Below are positions 44,933 through 54,124 of a DNA stretch of 64,000 nt, one piece after another. Position 1 is the first letter of the stretch, and every line of letters begins with the position of its first letter. The translations under genes and the position numbers were made by a program. The notes below the pieces were generated by a model. It had not been told where the DNA came from. It searched no databases and was given only the letters and a program-made list of their open reading frames with translations. This DNA comes from Anaerococcus ihuae (lineage in GTDB: Bacteria > Bacillota > Clostridia > Tissierellales > Peptoniphilaceae), in contig NZ_CAKMRU010000002.1 of assembly GCF_928368155.1 (NCBI RefSeq), positions 1-64,000 of the forward strand, in the 5' to 3' direction.

Positions 44933-46675
44933 CTACTTTATTAAATCTTCTAAGACATCTCCACTTAATTTTTTAGGATTCCAACCAATTATAGCTAAAT
45001 TTTCCTTTGTATGGTCATTTAAATAATTAATCCATTTTACTTCTTCATTTGCTTTTGATTTTAGGATTTTATTTGTTGTGTTTGAAGCATATAATGAGGA
45101 ATTTATAAGCCACCATTTGCTAAAAATCCCTGCTCTTTTTAAATCTTCTTCAAGTCTTAAAGCTTCATAAACTGGAGTTGGTTCTGCAAGTGTTACTATT
45201 ATAACTTCTGTTTCTTTTTCATTTTTAAGTCTTGGCAAAAGTTTTTTAGTTGATTCTGGAATATCTCCATTTGAACGCATTATTTCTTGGTTATAACTTT
45301 GGGTTGATTCTAATAATAAAAGAGTGTGGCCGGTTGGAGCTGTATCAATTACAACTATTTCCTCCTCACTTTTTTCTACAATATCTGCAAAAGCTCTAAA
45401 AACTGCTATTTCTTGTGTGCATGGTGACCTTAAATCTTCTTCTATATAAGATAGATCATCATTTGACATAGTTTCTTTTGCCTTTTGTAAAACTTCCTTC
45501 CTATATTTTTCAAGCTCTAACTTTTCATCAATATGACTTACTGATAAATTTTCATTTTCTTTTATTGTATATTTTAAATGATCTGCTGGATCAGTTGTTG
45601 TAAGATGAACTTTCTTTCCTTTTTTTGAAAGTCCAAGAGCTATAGCCGCTGCCACAGTTGTCTTTCCTACTCCACCCTTTCCCATTGTGAATATAACTTT
45701 CTTATTATTTTTATACAAATCATCTATTATATCTTTTAATTTTTTATCAATTTTTATTTCTTTGTCAGAAGTTTTTCCTGTATAAGTATCTTCATCAAAC
45801 AAGGCCCTAAGATTTGAAATTCCTGTTATATTATATCCTCTTAAAGGTATAAGATAATTTTGTAATTTTTTTAAATTTTCTGGCATTTTTTCTAGTGATT
45901 CTTTTTGTTTTTCATAATAAGCCTTGGATATTTGATCATCATATATAGTTAATAGGCCGTTTACCAATAATATTTGATTTTTAATACCTATATCTTTTAA
46001 TTCCTTTGAAGCCCTATCAGCTTCTTTTAAAGGTCCATCTTCTGGTCTTGTTACAAGGATTAAACTTGTTTTATCTTTATCAGATAAAGTTTCTACAGCT
46101 TTTTTATACATATCTTTTTGACTTTCAAGACCTGATAGTTGTCCCAAACAAGATACACCTTGGGTATTATCTTCAATAAAATTATCCCAAGCTTGTGGAA
46201 GTTGTAACATTCTTAAAGTGTGGCCGGTTGGAGCTGTATCAAAAATAATAAAATCGTATTTATCTTCTGTTTCTTTATCAGTTATATATTTTGCAAATTC
46301 ATTAAAAGCTGCAATTTCTACAGTACATGATCCTGATAATTCTTCTTCCATTTTATTTATTACACTATCTGGAAGTTTACCAATATAGGGAGATACTATA
46401 CTTTTCTTATATTCATCTGCTGCCTTAATTGGGTCTAAATTTGCAACAAACAAACCTTCTACTTCTTCAATTTTTGTAATTTCATTATCTAATTTTTCCA
46501 CAAAAATATCTTGGAGGTTTGAGGCCGGATCTGTGCTTACCAATAAAACCTTAGATCCCTTGTCACATAAATTAACAGCCGTAGCACAAGCGGTAGATGT
46601 TTTTCCAACTCCTCCCTTTCCTGTAAAAAATATATATTTTCCAAATTTTATTTTCTCGGGACTAAATTTTTCCAT
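44933..46675 (-). CDS. arsA: Arsenical pump-driving ATPase ArsA, tandem type
   Basis: 580 residues in two homologous halves. Each has a P-loop, FFTGKGGVGKTSTAC (residues 17-31) and FTMGKGGVGKTTVAA (near 330-344), and the DTAPTGHTLR / DTAPTGHTLL switch motifs. Metalloid-site cysteines are visible in SGSCTVEI, SCLGQ and RSPCTQEI. ArsA powers the ArsB efflux channel. It is the last gene of the arsR-arsD-arsA group; no arsB or acr3 follows. Confidence 0.93.
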   Translation of the reverse strand: MEKFSPEKIKFGKYIFFTGKGGVGKTSTACATAVNLCDKGSKVLLVSTDPASNLQDIFVEKLDNEITKIEEVEGLFVANLDPIKAADEYKKSIVSPYIGKLPDSVINKMEEELSGSCTVEIAAFNEFAKYITDKETEDKYDFIIFDTAPTGHTLRMLQLPQAWDNFIEDNTQGVSCLGQLSGLESQKDMYKKAVETLSDKDKTSLILVTRPEDGPLKEADRASKELKDIGIKNQILLVNGLLTIYDDQISKAYYEKQKESLEKMPENLKKLQNYLIPLRGYNITGISNLRALFDEDTYTGKTSDKEIKIDKKLKDIIDDLYKNNKKVIFTMGKGGVGKTTVAAAIALGLSKKGKKVHLTTTDPADHLKYTIKENENLSVSHIDEKLELEKYRKEVLQKAKETMSNDDLSYIEEDLRSPCTQEIAVFRAFADIVEKSEEEIVVIDTAPTGHTLLLLESTQSYNQEIMRSNGDIPESTKKLLPRLKNEKETEVIIVTLAEPTPVYEALRLEEDLKRAGIFSKWWLINSSLYASNTTNKILKSKANEEVKWINYLNDHTKENLAIIGWNPKKLSGDVLEDLIK

Positions 46676-46693
46676 AAAATACCTTTCTAAAAG

Positions 46694-47062
46694 TTAGCAA
46701 CAACATCCACTATCAGAAGAACATCCACAAGAACTTTCTTCTTCATTTTTTTCATCAAGTTTTATAGATAAAATTTCTTCAAATTCTTCATTTGAAGGAT
46801 ATGCTCCACTTTTTATTATTTCATCATCAACCATTGTAAGAGGAAGAATATCTTCTCCCTTTTCGTTTAAAATTTCATTTACTTTTTTATTTTCAACAAA
46901 TTCTTGAGGGGCACTATTAAGATTAAATCTTTTTATATCTATTCCTTTTTTATCTAATTTTTCTACTAGGCTTGACATTCTTAAAAGCTCAGGGTCAACA
47001 CTTACCCCACAAACTCCTGTTGAGCAACACATTGCTGGTTCATATATTCTTATTTTTTTCAT
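46694..47062 (-). CDS. arsD: Arsenic metallochaperone ArsD
   Basis: 122 residues from ATG 47060-47062 with AAGGAGAAAATC before it. The thioredoxin-like N-terminus IRIYEPAMCCSTGVCG holds the three cysteines that carry As(III). The C-terminus SSCGCSSDSGCCC adds further vicinal cysteines. ArsD passes arsenite to ArsA and weakly represses the operon. It lies 18 bp before arsA. Confidence 0.93.
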   Translation of the reverse strand: MKKIRIYEPAMCCSTGVCGVSVDPELLRMSSLVEKLDKKGIDIKRFNLNSAPQEFVENKKVNEILNEKGEDILPLTMVDDEIIKSGAYPSNEEFEEILSIKLDEKNEEESSCGCSSDSGCCC

Positions 47063-47148
47063 GATTTTCTCCTTAAATTTTTTTTGAGGAAAGTTTAATG
47101 TAAATATATATAGATATATTTGAATGTTTCTATGTATTAGGCAAAAAA

Positions 47149-47451
47149 TTATTTTTTGCAGATACAATCTAGGCTGGATTCAAATATTTTTCCCAATAAA
47201 TTATAAAGTTCATCTAGGCTTTCTTTGTTTACAATATAAAATACATTTTTACCTTCCTTGCGACTTTTTATTATATTCGCATCTTCAAGTTTTTTCATAT
47301 CACTTGATAAGGTGGGTTGGCTTATATCAAATTTTTCTAGTATTTCACAAGCACAAAGCTCCTCACATGATAGCATATCTACAATCTCAAGTCTTTTGGG
47401 ATCACTTAGAACTTTTAATTTTTTAGAAATATTTATATACTTATTATCCAT
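47149..47451 (-). CDS. arsR: ArsR family arsenite-responsive repressor
   Basis: 100 residues from ATG 47449-47451, preceded by AGGAGGAGAGA. The winged helix has the metalloid-binding ELCACEI, corresponding to ELCVCDL of classic ArsR, followed by the recognition helix SQPTLSSDMKKLEDANI. A palindrome upstream at 47481-47504 is its likely operator. Confidence 0.93.
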   Translation of the reverse strand: MDNKYINISKKLKVLSDPKRLEIVDMLSCEELCACEILEKFDISQPTLSSDMKKLEDANIIKSRKEGKNVFYIVNKESLDELYNLLGKIFESSLDCICKK

Positions 47452-47480
47452 TTCTCTCCTCCTAAAATTTATTCTACCAC

Positions 47481-47504
47481 ACATATAGAAATTTTTCTAT
47501 ATGT
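47481..47504. promoter_or_regulatory. Probable ArsR operator
   Basis: ACATATAGAAA-tt-TTTCTATATGT, an inverted repeat with 11-bp arms, lies 30 bp upstream of the arsR start codon, where the promoter should be. It fits the dyad form of SmtB/ArsR operators. Confidence 0.65.
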
Positions 47505-47525
47505 TTTTTTGTTCCATTAAAAAAA

Positions 47526-47547
47526 CTGCTGTAAATTTTTACAGCAG
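47526..47547. terminator. Terminator after clpC
   Basis: CTGCTGTAAA-tt-TTTACAGCAG, a perfect 10-bp stem, with a T run on the minus strand. Confidence 0.85.
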
Positions 47548-47560
47548 CTTATTTATATTT

Positions 47561-49972
47561 TTAAGAAACAGGTATTTCTTCTTTTATTTTTTCTTTTTTG
47601 TTGGCAAAATTTATTTTTCCTTCTTTTACTGTAAGGTTAATTTTCATATCTTTTGATAATTTTCCTTCCAATATTTCTTCTGCCAATTGGTTGTCGATTT
47701 TATTTGTGATATGACGTTCAAGTGGTCTTGCTCCGTATTCTTTTGAAAATCCGCCTTCTGAAAGTAAATCTACAACTCTCTTGTTGTAATTTATTTCTAT
47801 TCCAAGATTTTTTAATCTTTCTTTTGTTTCTTCAAGTAAAATTTTTGTAATTTCTTTGATGGCGTTCTTATCAAGTGAGTTGAACATTATTATATCGTCA
47901 AGCCTATTTAAAAATTCTGGAGCAAAGGCGTTTTTTATTGCCTTATTTATTATTTCCTTATTTGAATCATCAATTTCTTTTTCCACATCTCCAGTTCCAA
48001 ATCCAATTTTTGGGTTTTGATTTAAAGATGATACTCCAACATTACTGGTCATAATGATTATTGTATTTTTAAAATCTACAGTTCTTCCTTGACCGTCTGT
48101 CAAACGTCCATCATCAAGAATTTGTAAAAGTAAATTAAAAATATCTGGGTGGGCTTTTTCAATTTCGTCAAATAAAATTACAGAATATGGGTGTTTTCTT
48201 ACAGCTTCTGTAAGTTGGCCCCCTTCTTCGTAACCAACATATCCTGGAGGAGATCCAACAAGTCTTGACACGGCGAATTTTTCCATATATTCACTCATAT
48301 CCATTCTGATTAGATTATCCATATCTCCAAATAAATTTTTTGCCAAAGATTTTGCAAGATATGTTTTTCCAACTCCTGTTGGCCCTACAAAAATAAATGA
48401 ACCTATTGGTTTTTTTGGATCTTTTAAGCCGACTCTTGCTCTTTTTATGGCATGAGAAACTTTATCAATCGCCTTATCTTGACCTATAACTTCTTTTTTA
48501 AGGTCAATATCAAGGTCCATATATCTTTGTTTTTCATCTTCTGTTAATTTTGTTATTGGAACTTTTGACCAAGATGAAACAATTTTTGCAACTTCATCAA
48601 ATGAAATTTTTAAATCTAATTTCGTTTGGTCTTTTTCTTTTTCAAGTTTTTCACGTGCTTCGTTTATTTGATCTCTTAGACTTGCTGCTTTTTCAAAATT
48701 TTGCTCATTTATAGCTATATTTTTTTCTTCAATTAGCCCATCTAAAATTTCTTTATTTGAAACTTGGTCCTTGTTTTCCTTGTAATTTTTGATTCTTTCT
48801 TTTGAACAAGCCTCATCAATTACATCAATCGCCTTGTCCGGCAAAAACCTGTCTTGGATATATCTTTGTGATAAATCTACTGCAGCTTTTATTGCATCAC
48901 CTGTAATTTCCACCTTGTGGTGGTCTTCGTATTTGTCCTTTAATCCTTCAATGATTTTTATAGTGTCATATTTATTTGGCTCTTCAACATGGACTGGTTG
49001 CATTCTTCTGGTTAAAGCTTGATCTTTTTCTACGTGTTTTCTATATTCATCGATTGTTGTAGCACCAATAATTTGGATATCACCCTTGGCAAGAATTGGT
49101 TTTAAAATATTTGCCGCATCCATAGATCCTTCGCTTGCTCCAGCTCCCAAAACCATGTGAAATTCGTCGATAAATAAAACTACATCGTCTCTGTCTTCAA
49201 GCTCTTCAAATAATTTCTTTAATCTTTCCTCAAAATCTCCACGGTATTTTGTTCCTGCAATCATACTTGCAAGGTCAAGAGATACAATAGTTTTTTCCTT
49301 CATAACAAAAGGAACTTTTCCATCAACAATTCTTTGGGCAAGTCCTTCGATTATTGCAGTTTTCCCAACTCCTGGATCTCCAATCAAAATCGGATTGTTT
49401 TTTGTTCTTCTTAAAAGAATTTGAATAACTCTTTCAACTTCATCTTCCCTTCCAATAACTGGGTCAATTTTTCCCTTTTCTGCCAATTCATTTAGATTTT
49501 TGGCAAATTTTTTAAGATTTTCACCCAAACTATTAGAAGAATTTGAAGATTTTTCTTCATTTTGCAAACGAATCAAATTATCTCTGATAATTTTTTTATC
49601 AAGACCTGACAACATAAACATTAAATTTGTAAACGAATCATCATCATTTAAAATTGCAAGAAGAACATCTTCCTCGCTTGCAGAAACTTTTTTTCTTTTT
49701 TGGGCAAAAAGTCTTGCCCTATCAAAAATTTGTCTTACTTTATTAGAATATTCTTTTGCTGGCCTTACTGCAGATCCCTTGCCAATATTATTTATTACAA
49801 TTGATCTTAAAAGTTCGTAATTTGCACCGGCTTCTTCCAAAGCCTTTGTCGCAAGAGAACCAGTTTTCATAAGGGCCAAAAGCAAATGTTCTACACCTAT
49901 ATAATCATGGCTAAGAGAATATGATTCTCTTCTGGCAAGGCCAGTTAGCCTATTTAATTTATTGTTTTCCAT
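47561..49972 (-). CDS. clpC: ATP-dependent Clp protease ATP-binding subunit ClpC
   Basis: 803 residues, full length. An N-terminal Clp_N repeat domain precedes two AAA+ modules with Walker [16 protein letters not shown] and [19 protein letters not shown]-type M domain lies between them ([17 protein letters not shown]). ClpC unfolds proteins, including those marked by McsB, for ClpP. It is the last gene of the ctsR operon, overlapping the mcsB-like gene at one base. Confidence 0.95.
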   Translation of the reverse strand: MENNKLNRLTGLARRESYSLSHDYIGVEHLLLALMKTGSLATKALEEAGANYELLRSIVINNIGKGSAVRPAKEYSNKVRQIFDRARLFAQKRKKVSASEEDVLLAILNDDDSFTNLMFMLSGLDKKIIRDNLIRLQNEEKSSNSSNSLGENLKKFAKNLNELAEKGKIDPVIGREDEVERVIQILLRRTKNNPILIGDPGVGKTAIIEGLAQRIVDGKVPFVMKEKTIVSLDLASMIAGTKYRGDFEERLKKLFEELEDRDDVVLFIDEFHMVLGAGASEGSMDAANILKPILAKGDIQIIGATTIDEYRKHVEKDQALTRRMQPVHVEEPNKYDTIKIIEGLKDKYEDHHKVEITGDAIKAAVDLSQRYIQDRFLPDKAIDVIDEACSKERIKNYKENKDQVSNKEILDGLIEEKNIAINEQNFEKAASLRDQINEAREKLEKEKDQTKLDLKISFDEVAKIVSSWSKVPITKLTEDEKQRYMDLDIDLKKEVIGQDKAIDKVSHAIKRARVGLKDPKKPIGSFIFVGPTGVGKTYLAKSLAKNLFGDMDNLIRMDMSEYMEKFAVSRLVGSPPGYVGYEEGGQLTEAVRKHPYSVILFDEIEKAHPDIFNLLLQILDDGRLTDGQGRTVDFKNTIIIMTSNVGVSSLNQNPKIGFGTGDVEKEIDDSNKEIINKAIKNAFAPEFLNRLDDIIMFNSLDKNAIKEITKILLEETKERLKNLGIEINYNKRVVDLLSEGGFSKEYGARPLERHITNKIDNQLAEEILEGKLSKDMKINLTVKEGKINFANKKEKIKEEIPVS

Positions 49973-50940
49973 TATCTAGCCTCCATATATGAATTTAAAA
50001 ATTCATATCTTTCACTGTCACGGTTTCCCTTGTACTTATATTTTGAAATATTAAAAATTAAATAATCAATTTCTTGATTTGATAATTTTGTTTTAAAACC
50101 CAAAACATTATATTTTTTTAAATCATAAAGACAATTTACCATGCTAGTTAGGGTCTTTAAATTCTTACTTTCCAAATTATCTTCCAAAATTTTTATAGAA
50201 TCTTTTATATCTTCATCAGTTAATCCATTTAAAGATTGGAAATCTCTCCTAAACCTTCTCTCATTTCTAATAATTATATCGAGATTATTTTCAAAATCTT
50301 CCAAATACTCATCCATTTTCTCCCTATAATTTCCGAAATTTTTCAAAATATAAATATCGTAATCATAGGATTTAAAATATTCTGGAACAAATCTTGCAAG
50401 AAAAATTCCCTCGTGGGCAAGACTTGATTTTAAAGTTAAAAAGGCTTGGGTGTTATCCAAAAGCCCAAATAAAAATAATTTCAGCCTTATCTCAACCCCA
50501 TTTCCAGAATTTCTTCCAAAACTTGTCAAATATCCATATTGGGGAGAAAAGGAAAAATCAAATTTTTCATCCAATTCTTTTTCAATTTCCATAGCCTTTT
50601 CATAGGCAAGTTTTAAATCCTCACCAAAATTTGAAACATTTATAGAAATATGGTCGCTGTCATTTATAACCAAAATATAATCATCCTTAAAAACAATGCC
50701 AATCACAGCTTCCTTGTTTTTAGAATCAGGAGAAATTATCCCAGCATTTATGAGTTTATTTAGGGTATTTTCATCTATCTCATCAAGAAGTATAAGCTCA
50801 TTTCCATAGATTCCCCTAAATTTTTCAATAATTTCTAGAGAATCTTTTTCCGAAAGAGTAACAGGAAAATTGTAATCTTCAATATTTCTTTTCAAAGATA
50901 AGTTATTTTCAAGTATTATGTCCTTGTAATAATCTATCAA
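49972..50940 (-). CDS. mcsB: McsB-like protein, divergent phosphagen-kinase domain
   Basis: 322 residues, close to the length of McsB arginine kinases, and in the McsB position of the ctsR operon. The fold is traced by NFPVTLS near 24-30, NDSDHIS (93-99, where McsB has NEEDH) and GYLTSFGRNSGNG (136-148, where McsB has GYLTACPTNxGTG). The active-site cysteine of that motif is therefore missing, and the N-terminal SSRIRLARN is reduced to LSLKRNI. Either the enzyme has an altered site or it is a pseudokinase acting as adaptor. Overlaps mcsA by 4 bp. Confidence 0.75.
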   Translation of the reverse strand: MIDYYKDIILENNLSLKRNIEDYNFPVTLSEKDSLEIIEKFRGIYGNELILLDEIDENTLNKLINAGIISPDSKNKEAVIGIVFKDDYILVINDSDHISINVSNFGEDLKLAYEKAMEIEKELDEKFDFSFSPQYGYLTSFGRNSGNGVEIRLKLFLFGLLDNTQAFLTLKSSLAHEGIFLARFVPEYFKSYDYDIYILKNFGNYREKMDEYLEDFENNLDIIIRNERRFRRDFQSLNGLTDEDIKDSIKILEDNLESKNLKTLTSMVNCLYDLKKYNVLGFKTKLSNQEIDYLIFNISKYKYKGNRDSERYEFLNSYMEAR

Positions 50941-51533
50941 TTTCTCACCTTCATATTTAATTCATCTATTTTTTCTTTAAGATCTTGAGCCTTCTCAAAA
51001 TCTTCAACTTCAACTGATTTTTGTAATTCTTCTTGCAAGTTTTTAATTTTTATTGCCACTTCCCTGAAATCTCTGTGTTTTCTTGGGAATTTTCCATCAT
51101 ATTTTTTCAAATTATTTACGGCCTTTAAAATTTCACCCGTAAGTTTTTTGTCAATTTCATAGCAATTAGGACAACCAAAAACTCCACTTTTTATATTTGT
51201 AAAAGAATTTCCACACTTTGGACAAGCTTCTTCTTTTAATGATGAAAAATAATCATAGGAAAAATTGTTTTTTGAAATTTTATAATCATAATAAGAATCA
51301 ATGATTTGATCAAGACTTGGGACAAATTTATCAACCAAGCTCTTCCAATCAAAATCATTTATATCAAGATTTTTAAAATTTCCATCTTTAAAATCTTCAT
51401 CCAAAAGAAGATTTGGATCTCCTTTTGATAGTTTTTCCATACATTCATTACACAAGTGGAAATCATGTTCTGTGCCATTTATAATTGCTTTTACGGTTAC
51501 ATTTGCCTCGTTATCGCATCTATCGCACTTCAT
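50937..51533 (-). CDS. mcsA: McsA zinc-finger activator of McsB
   Basis: 198 residues. Two zinc-binding pairs of CxxC are visible (CDRCDNEA...CNECMEK near the N-terminus, CPKCGNS...CPNCYEI near 100). A C-terminal UVR motif follows (EELQKSVEVEDFEKAQDLKE). McsA activates McsB and links it to ClpC and CtsR. The gene overlaps the mcsB-like gene by 4 bp and starts 2 bp after ctsR. Confidence 0.85.
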   Translation of the reverse strand: MKCDRCDNEANVTVKAIINGTEHDFHLCNECMEKLSKGDPNLLLDEDFKDGNFKNLDINDFDWKSLVDKFVPSLDQIIDSYYDYKISKNNFSYDYFSSLKEEACPKCGNSFTNIKSGVFGCPNCYEIDKKLTGEILKAVNNLKKYDGKFPRKHRDFREVAIKIKNLQEELQKSVEVEDFEKAQDLKEKIDELNMKVRN

Positions 51534-51535
51534 AT

Positions 51536-52000
51536 TTAACTCCTTATTAGAAAGCTTAGTAAAATATTTTTTACTATATCATGCCTTACTAAATTTCTCT
51601 TATTTTTTTCTACATTCATAAGGGACTTGTCAAGGATAGCATAAACTGCAATTCCCAATTCGTTTTCGTCCATATAACCCTTGTTAAAAAGTTCTGTAAA
51701 AAAACTTTTTGCCCTTTCTTCTGTCAATTCTTTATCTAAATTTTTAATAATATATTTTATATAATCATCTTCATCTTCAACTATAGTAATAATTCTTATA
51801 AAACCGTTGCCGCCTCTCTTGCTTTCTATAAGATATCCATTGTAAGGGGTAAATCTTGTTGAAAGCACATAATTAATTTGGCTAGGTGAACACTCAAATC
51901 TTGTTGCCAAATCATTTCTTCCGATTTCAACAAAACCATCTTGAGTATCTTCCAAAAGAGTTTTTAAGAATTTTTCTATATCAGACGTTAGTCCCGCCAT
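51536..52000 (-). CDS. ctsR: Transcriptional repressor CtsR
   Basis: 154 residues. The N-terminal winged helix with RNDLATRFECSPSQINYVLSTRF and the RGGNGFIRI beta wing are diagnostic. The C-terminal dimerisation/arginine-phosphorylation domain follows. It represses heat-shock protease genes. GAGGTAAATCT precedes the start and a CtsR box lies at 52018-52034, so the operon controls itself. Confidence 0.95.
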   Translation of the reverse strand: MAGLTSDIEKFLKTLLEDTQDGFVEIGRNDLATRFECSPSQINYVLSTRFTPYNGYLIESKRGGNGFIRIITIVEDEDDYIKYIIKNLDKELTEERAKSFFTELFNKGYMDENELGIAVYAILDKSLMNVEKNKRNLVRHDIVKNILLSFLIRS

Positions 52001-52017
52001 AGATTTACCTCAATTTC

Positions 52018-52034
52018 TTTGACTTTCTCTGACC
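52018..52034 (-). promoter_or_regulatory. CtsR operator
   Basis: On the minus strand GGTCAGAGAAAGTCAAA matches the heptad-repeat consensus RGTCAAANANRGTCAAA at all but one position. It is 18 bp before the ctsR start codon. Confidence 0.88.
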
Positions 52035-52132
52035 TTTCAAATAATAAATAAAGATTCCTATGAATCTTATTTTTATTGTACACTAAAATAGTAGAGATTC
52101 AAGAAGTATAAAAATTTGTGAAAAAAAGAAAA

Positions 52133-52166
52133 AGGCCTTTTATTTTAAATTCAAAATAAAAAGCCT
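52133..52166 (-). terminator. Terminator after the metallopeptidase gene
   Basis: AGGC-TTTTATTTT / AAAATAAAA-GCCT long stem with T-rich sequence on the minus strand. Confidence 0.75.
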
Positions 52167-52176
52167 AAATAATTTT

Positions 52177-52863
52177 TTAATCATCTCTTCTATTTCCAAA
52201 CAAAATCCAAAGTCTTAAAAATTGAAGGGCAGTTGATAGGGTTGCTGCAACATAAGTTAAAGCTGCAGATTTTAGCATATCTTTTGCATAATCATTTTCA
52301 ACTCCAACAAGCATGCCCGATTCATCCAAAACTTTCAAAGCCCTTCTTGATGCGTCAAATTCTACAGGAAGAGTTATGATTTGAAAAATTAAGACAAAAG
52401 AAAATAAAAATATTCCAATGCTAACTAATTTTCCTATAGAAAGAAAAATTCCCAACAAAATCATAGGAAAAGATAATTTTGATCCAAGATTTACAGCTGG
52501 AACTATATAAGATTTTATTTTTAAAGGAATATAGCCTTCCTTAAATTGGATAACGTGACCGCACTCGTGAGCTGCAACCGCAAGAGATGCAATAGAAGTA
52601 TCAGTCATAGAAGTTTCTGATAAGGCAATTTCCTTGTTGACTGGATTAAAATAATCAGACAAAGACCCCCTAACCTTTTTAATGGAAATATCATTATAAG
52701 AATTTGTAGACAAAATATATCTAGCAGCATCAAAACCTGTTATAGATTTTTGAGTTTTAATTTTTTTATACTTATCAAATTTTCTTTGAATATTAGCTTG
52801 AGCCAGACTACTGATAAGAAGCCCAATCAAAACTAAAATGTAAGTTCTGTCGTAATAAAACAT
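52177..52863 (-). CDS. Zinc metallopeptidase, YugP family
   Basis: 228 residues. Membrane helices at the start and in the C-terminal half surround the zinc site AVAAHECGHVIQ. The D-x-N-P-like FDKYKK region and PVEFDASRRALKVL after the site are typical of this membrane protease family (DUF2227-like neutral zinc peptidase). The natural substrate is not known. Single-gene unit. Confidence 0.85.
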   Translation of the reverse strand: MFYYDRTYILVLIGLLISSLAQANIQRKFDKYKKIKTQKSITGFDAARYILSTNSYNDISIKKVRGSLSDYFNPVNKEIALSETSMTDTSIASLAVAAHECGHVIQFKEGYIPLKIKSYIVPAVNLGSKLSFPMILLGIFLSIGKLVSIGIFLFSFVLIFQIITLPVEFDASRRALKVLDESGMLVGVENDYAKDMLKSAALTYVAATLSTALQFLRLWILFGNRRDD

Positions 52864-52967
52864 AATTTTCTCCTTTTATTTTTTTCAATATACTACAGGG
52901 ATTTTTTATTTCAATTTGCAAAAATAAAATACAAGGAAATTAGAAAATTAAAATATAAAAATAATAA

Positions 52968-53180
52968 AAGAGATCTCTCGACAAAGCTCGAGATGGATAA
53001 TTATTGTACTTATGTATTGGCTAAAGTATAGATTAAATTTTGAGAAATTTTAAAACTATTATTATATATAAACTCAAACGAAGAAGTTCCCATCTCGACC
53101 GAAGTGGAGAGATCTCATTGGTTTGGTTTATTTATGTATTTTGTAAATTAATGGATAAAGTTAATAAAAGAGATCTCTTG
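52968..53180. repeat. Degraded dispersed-repeat remnants (copy 7)
   Basis: Scattered pieces of the repeat core are seen: AGAGATCTCTCGACAAAGCT, CCCATCTCGACCGAAG, GGAGAGATCTCATTGG and AAAAGAGATCTCTTGA. No ends or flanking duplication remain. Probably two old copies. Confidence 0.5.
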
Positions 53181-53230
53181 ATTTTTTTGCAAAAACTCAA
53201 ATAAAATCCTTGAAAAATTTTTGGCAAAAT

Positions 53231-53254
53231 AAAAAGACCCTTTTGGGTCTTTTT
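53231..53254. terminator. Perfect terminator of the candidate small RNA
   Basis: AAAAAGACCC-tttt-GGGTCTTTTT forms a 10-bp stem with T runs in both directions. Confidence 0.85.
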
Positions 53255-53342
53255 ATAATATAGAAAAGAATAAGTTAGTCCTAGTTTTCTATAGGGAAAA
53301 CTATAAGGAATTAATAATGAAAAACCTAGCTATTTACTAGCT
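53231..53342 (-). ncRNA. Candidate small RNA of about 112 nt
   Basis: A strong minus-strand promoter (TTGCAT, 16-bp spacer, extended -10 TGTTATAAT with TATAAT at 53349-53354) reads into a stretch with no coding capacity that ends in a perfect terminator. The transcript would fold a small hairpin TAGCTA/TAGCTA near its 5' end and a second, TAGTTTTC...GAAAACTA, in the middle. No Rfam-type family is recognised. It lies between the metallopeptidase and ktrA genes, with room for nothing else. Confidence 0.55.
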
Positions 53343-53449
53343 AATATTATTATAACACGATTTTATAAAAATGCAAACTTTTTTTCGTGAACTTTATATC
53401 CTTATAATTTCAATGTTATAGAATAAATTTTCGTTTTCCTAAAATTATT

Positions 53450-54115
53450 TTATTTGTATTTGTCTACTTCTTTTTGAAGTTTTTCTGCATGCTCGCTGTC
53501 ACCCAATAAAACTAGGGTATCATCTTTTTTTATTTTCCAACTTGCATCTGGATTTATTACCATTTCTCCTTCTCTTTTGTAAGCTATAACCATCATTCTA
53601 TATTTTTTTCTAAAATCTATTTCTGCCAAAGTTTTTCCAACAATGTCATCAAAAGCTTTTAGTTCTAGCATAGAATAATCGTCTGAAAAATGGAAAAATT
53701 GAAGGAGATTTGATCCTGCTATGCTTCTTGCAAGTTTTTCTCCCATATCAATTTCTGGGAAAATTATTTGGTCTGCTCCAATTTTTTTCAAAATTCTTGC
53801 GTGATTTTTTGATGTAGCCTTGGCAATAATTTTTTCTACATTGTGGTCTTTTGCAAAAAGTGTTGCTGCCATTGAAGCCTCAAGACTTTCTCCTGTTGCA
53901 ATTACTGCTACATCAAAATTTCCCATTCCCAACTCTTCAAGGGCCTTGTCATTTGAAATGTCACATTGAACAGCACTTGTGACCTTGTCAGAAATATTTT
54001 GAACTAGATCATAATCCTTGTCTACTGCCATAACTTCCAAGCCGTCTTCAAAAAGTTTTGTTGCAACTCTTTCTCCAAATCTTCCTAGTCCTAAAACTAT
54101 TACATTTTTATCCAT
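53450..54115 (-). CDS. ktrA: Potassium uptake regulator KtrA (TrkA family)
   Basis: 221 residues. An RCK domain with NAD-type GLGRFGERVATKL at residues 9-21 and a C-terminal RCK_C half. It gates the KtrB channel in response to nucleotide binding. Only 9 bp separate it from ktrB upstream. Confidence 0.92.
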   Translation of the reverse strand: MDKNVIVLGLGRFGERVATKLFEDGLEVMAVDKDYDLVQNISDKVTSAVQCDISNDKALEELGMGNFDVAVIATGESLEASMAATLFAKDHNVEKIIAKATSKNHARILKKIGADQIIFPEIDMGEKLARSIAGSNLLQFFHFSDDYSMLELKAFDDIVGKTLAEIDFRKKYRMMVIAYKREGEMVINPDASWKIKKDDTLVLLGDSEHAEKLQKEVDKYK

Positions 54116-54124
54116 TTTTTTCTC

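Noticed and set aside
53231-53345. tracrRNA
   Set aside because: AAGTTAGTCC on the plus strand recalls tracrRNA, but there are no cas genes or CRISPR repeats, and the promoter drives the other strand.
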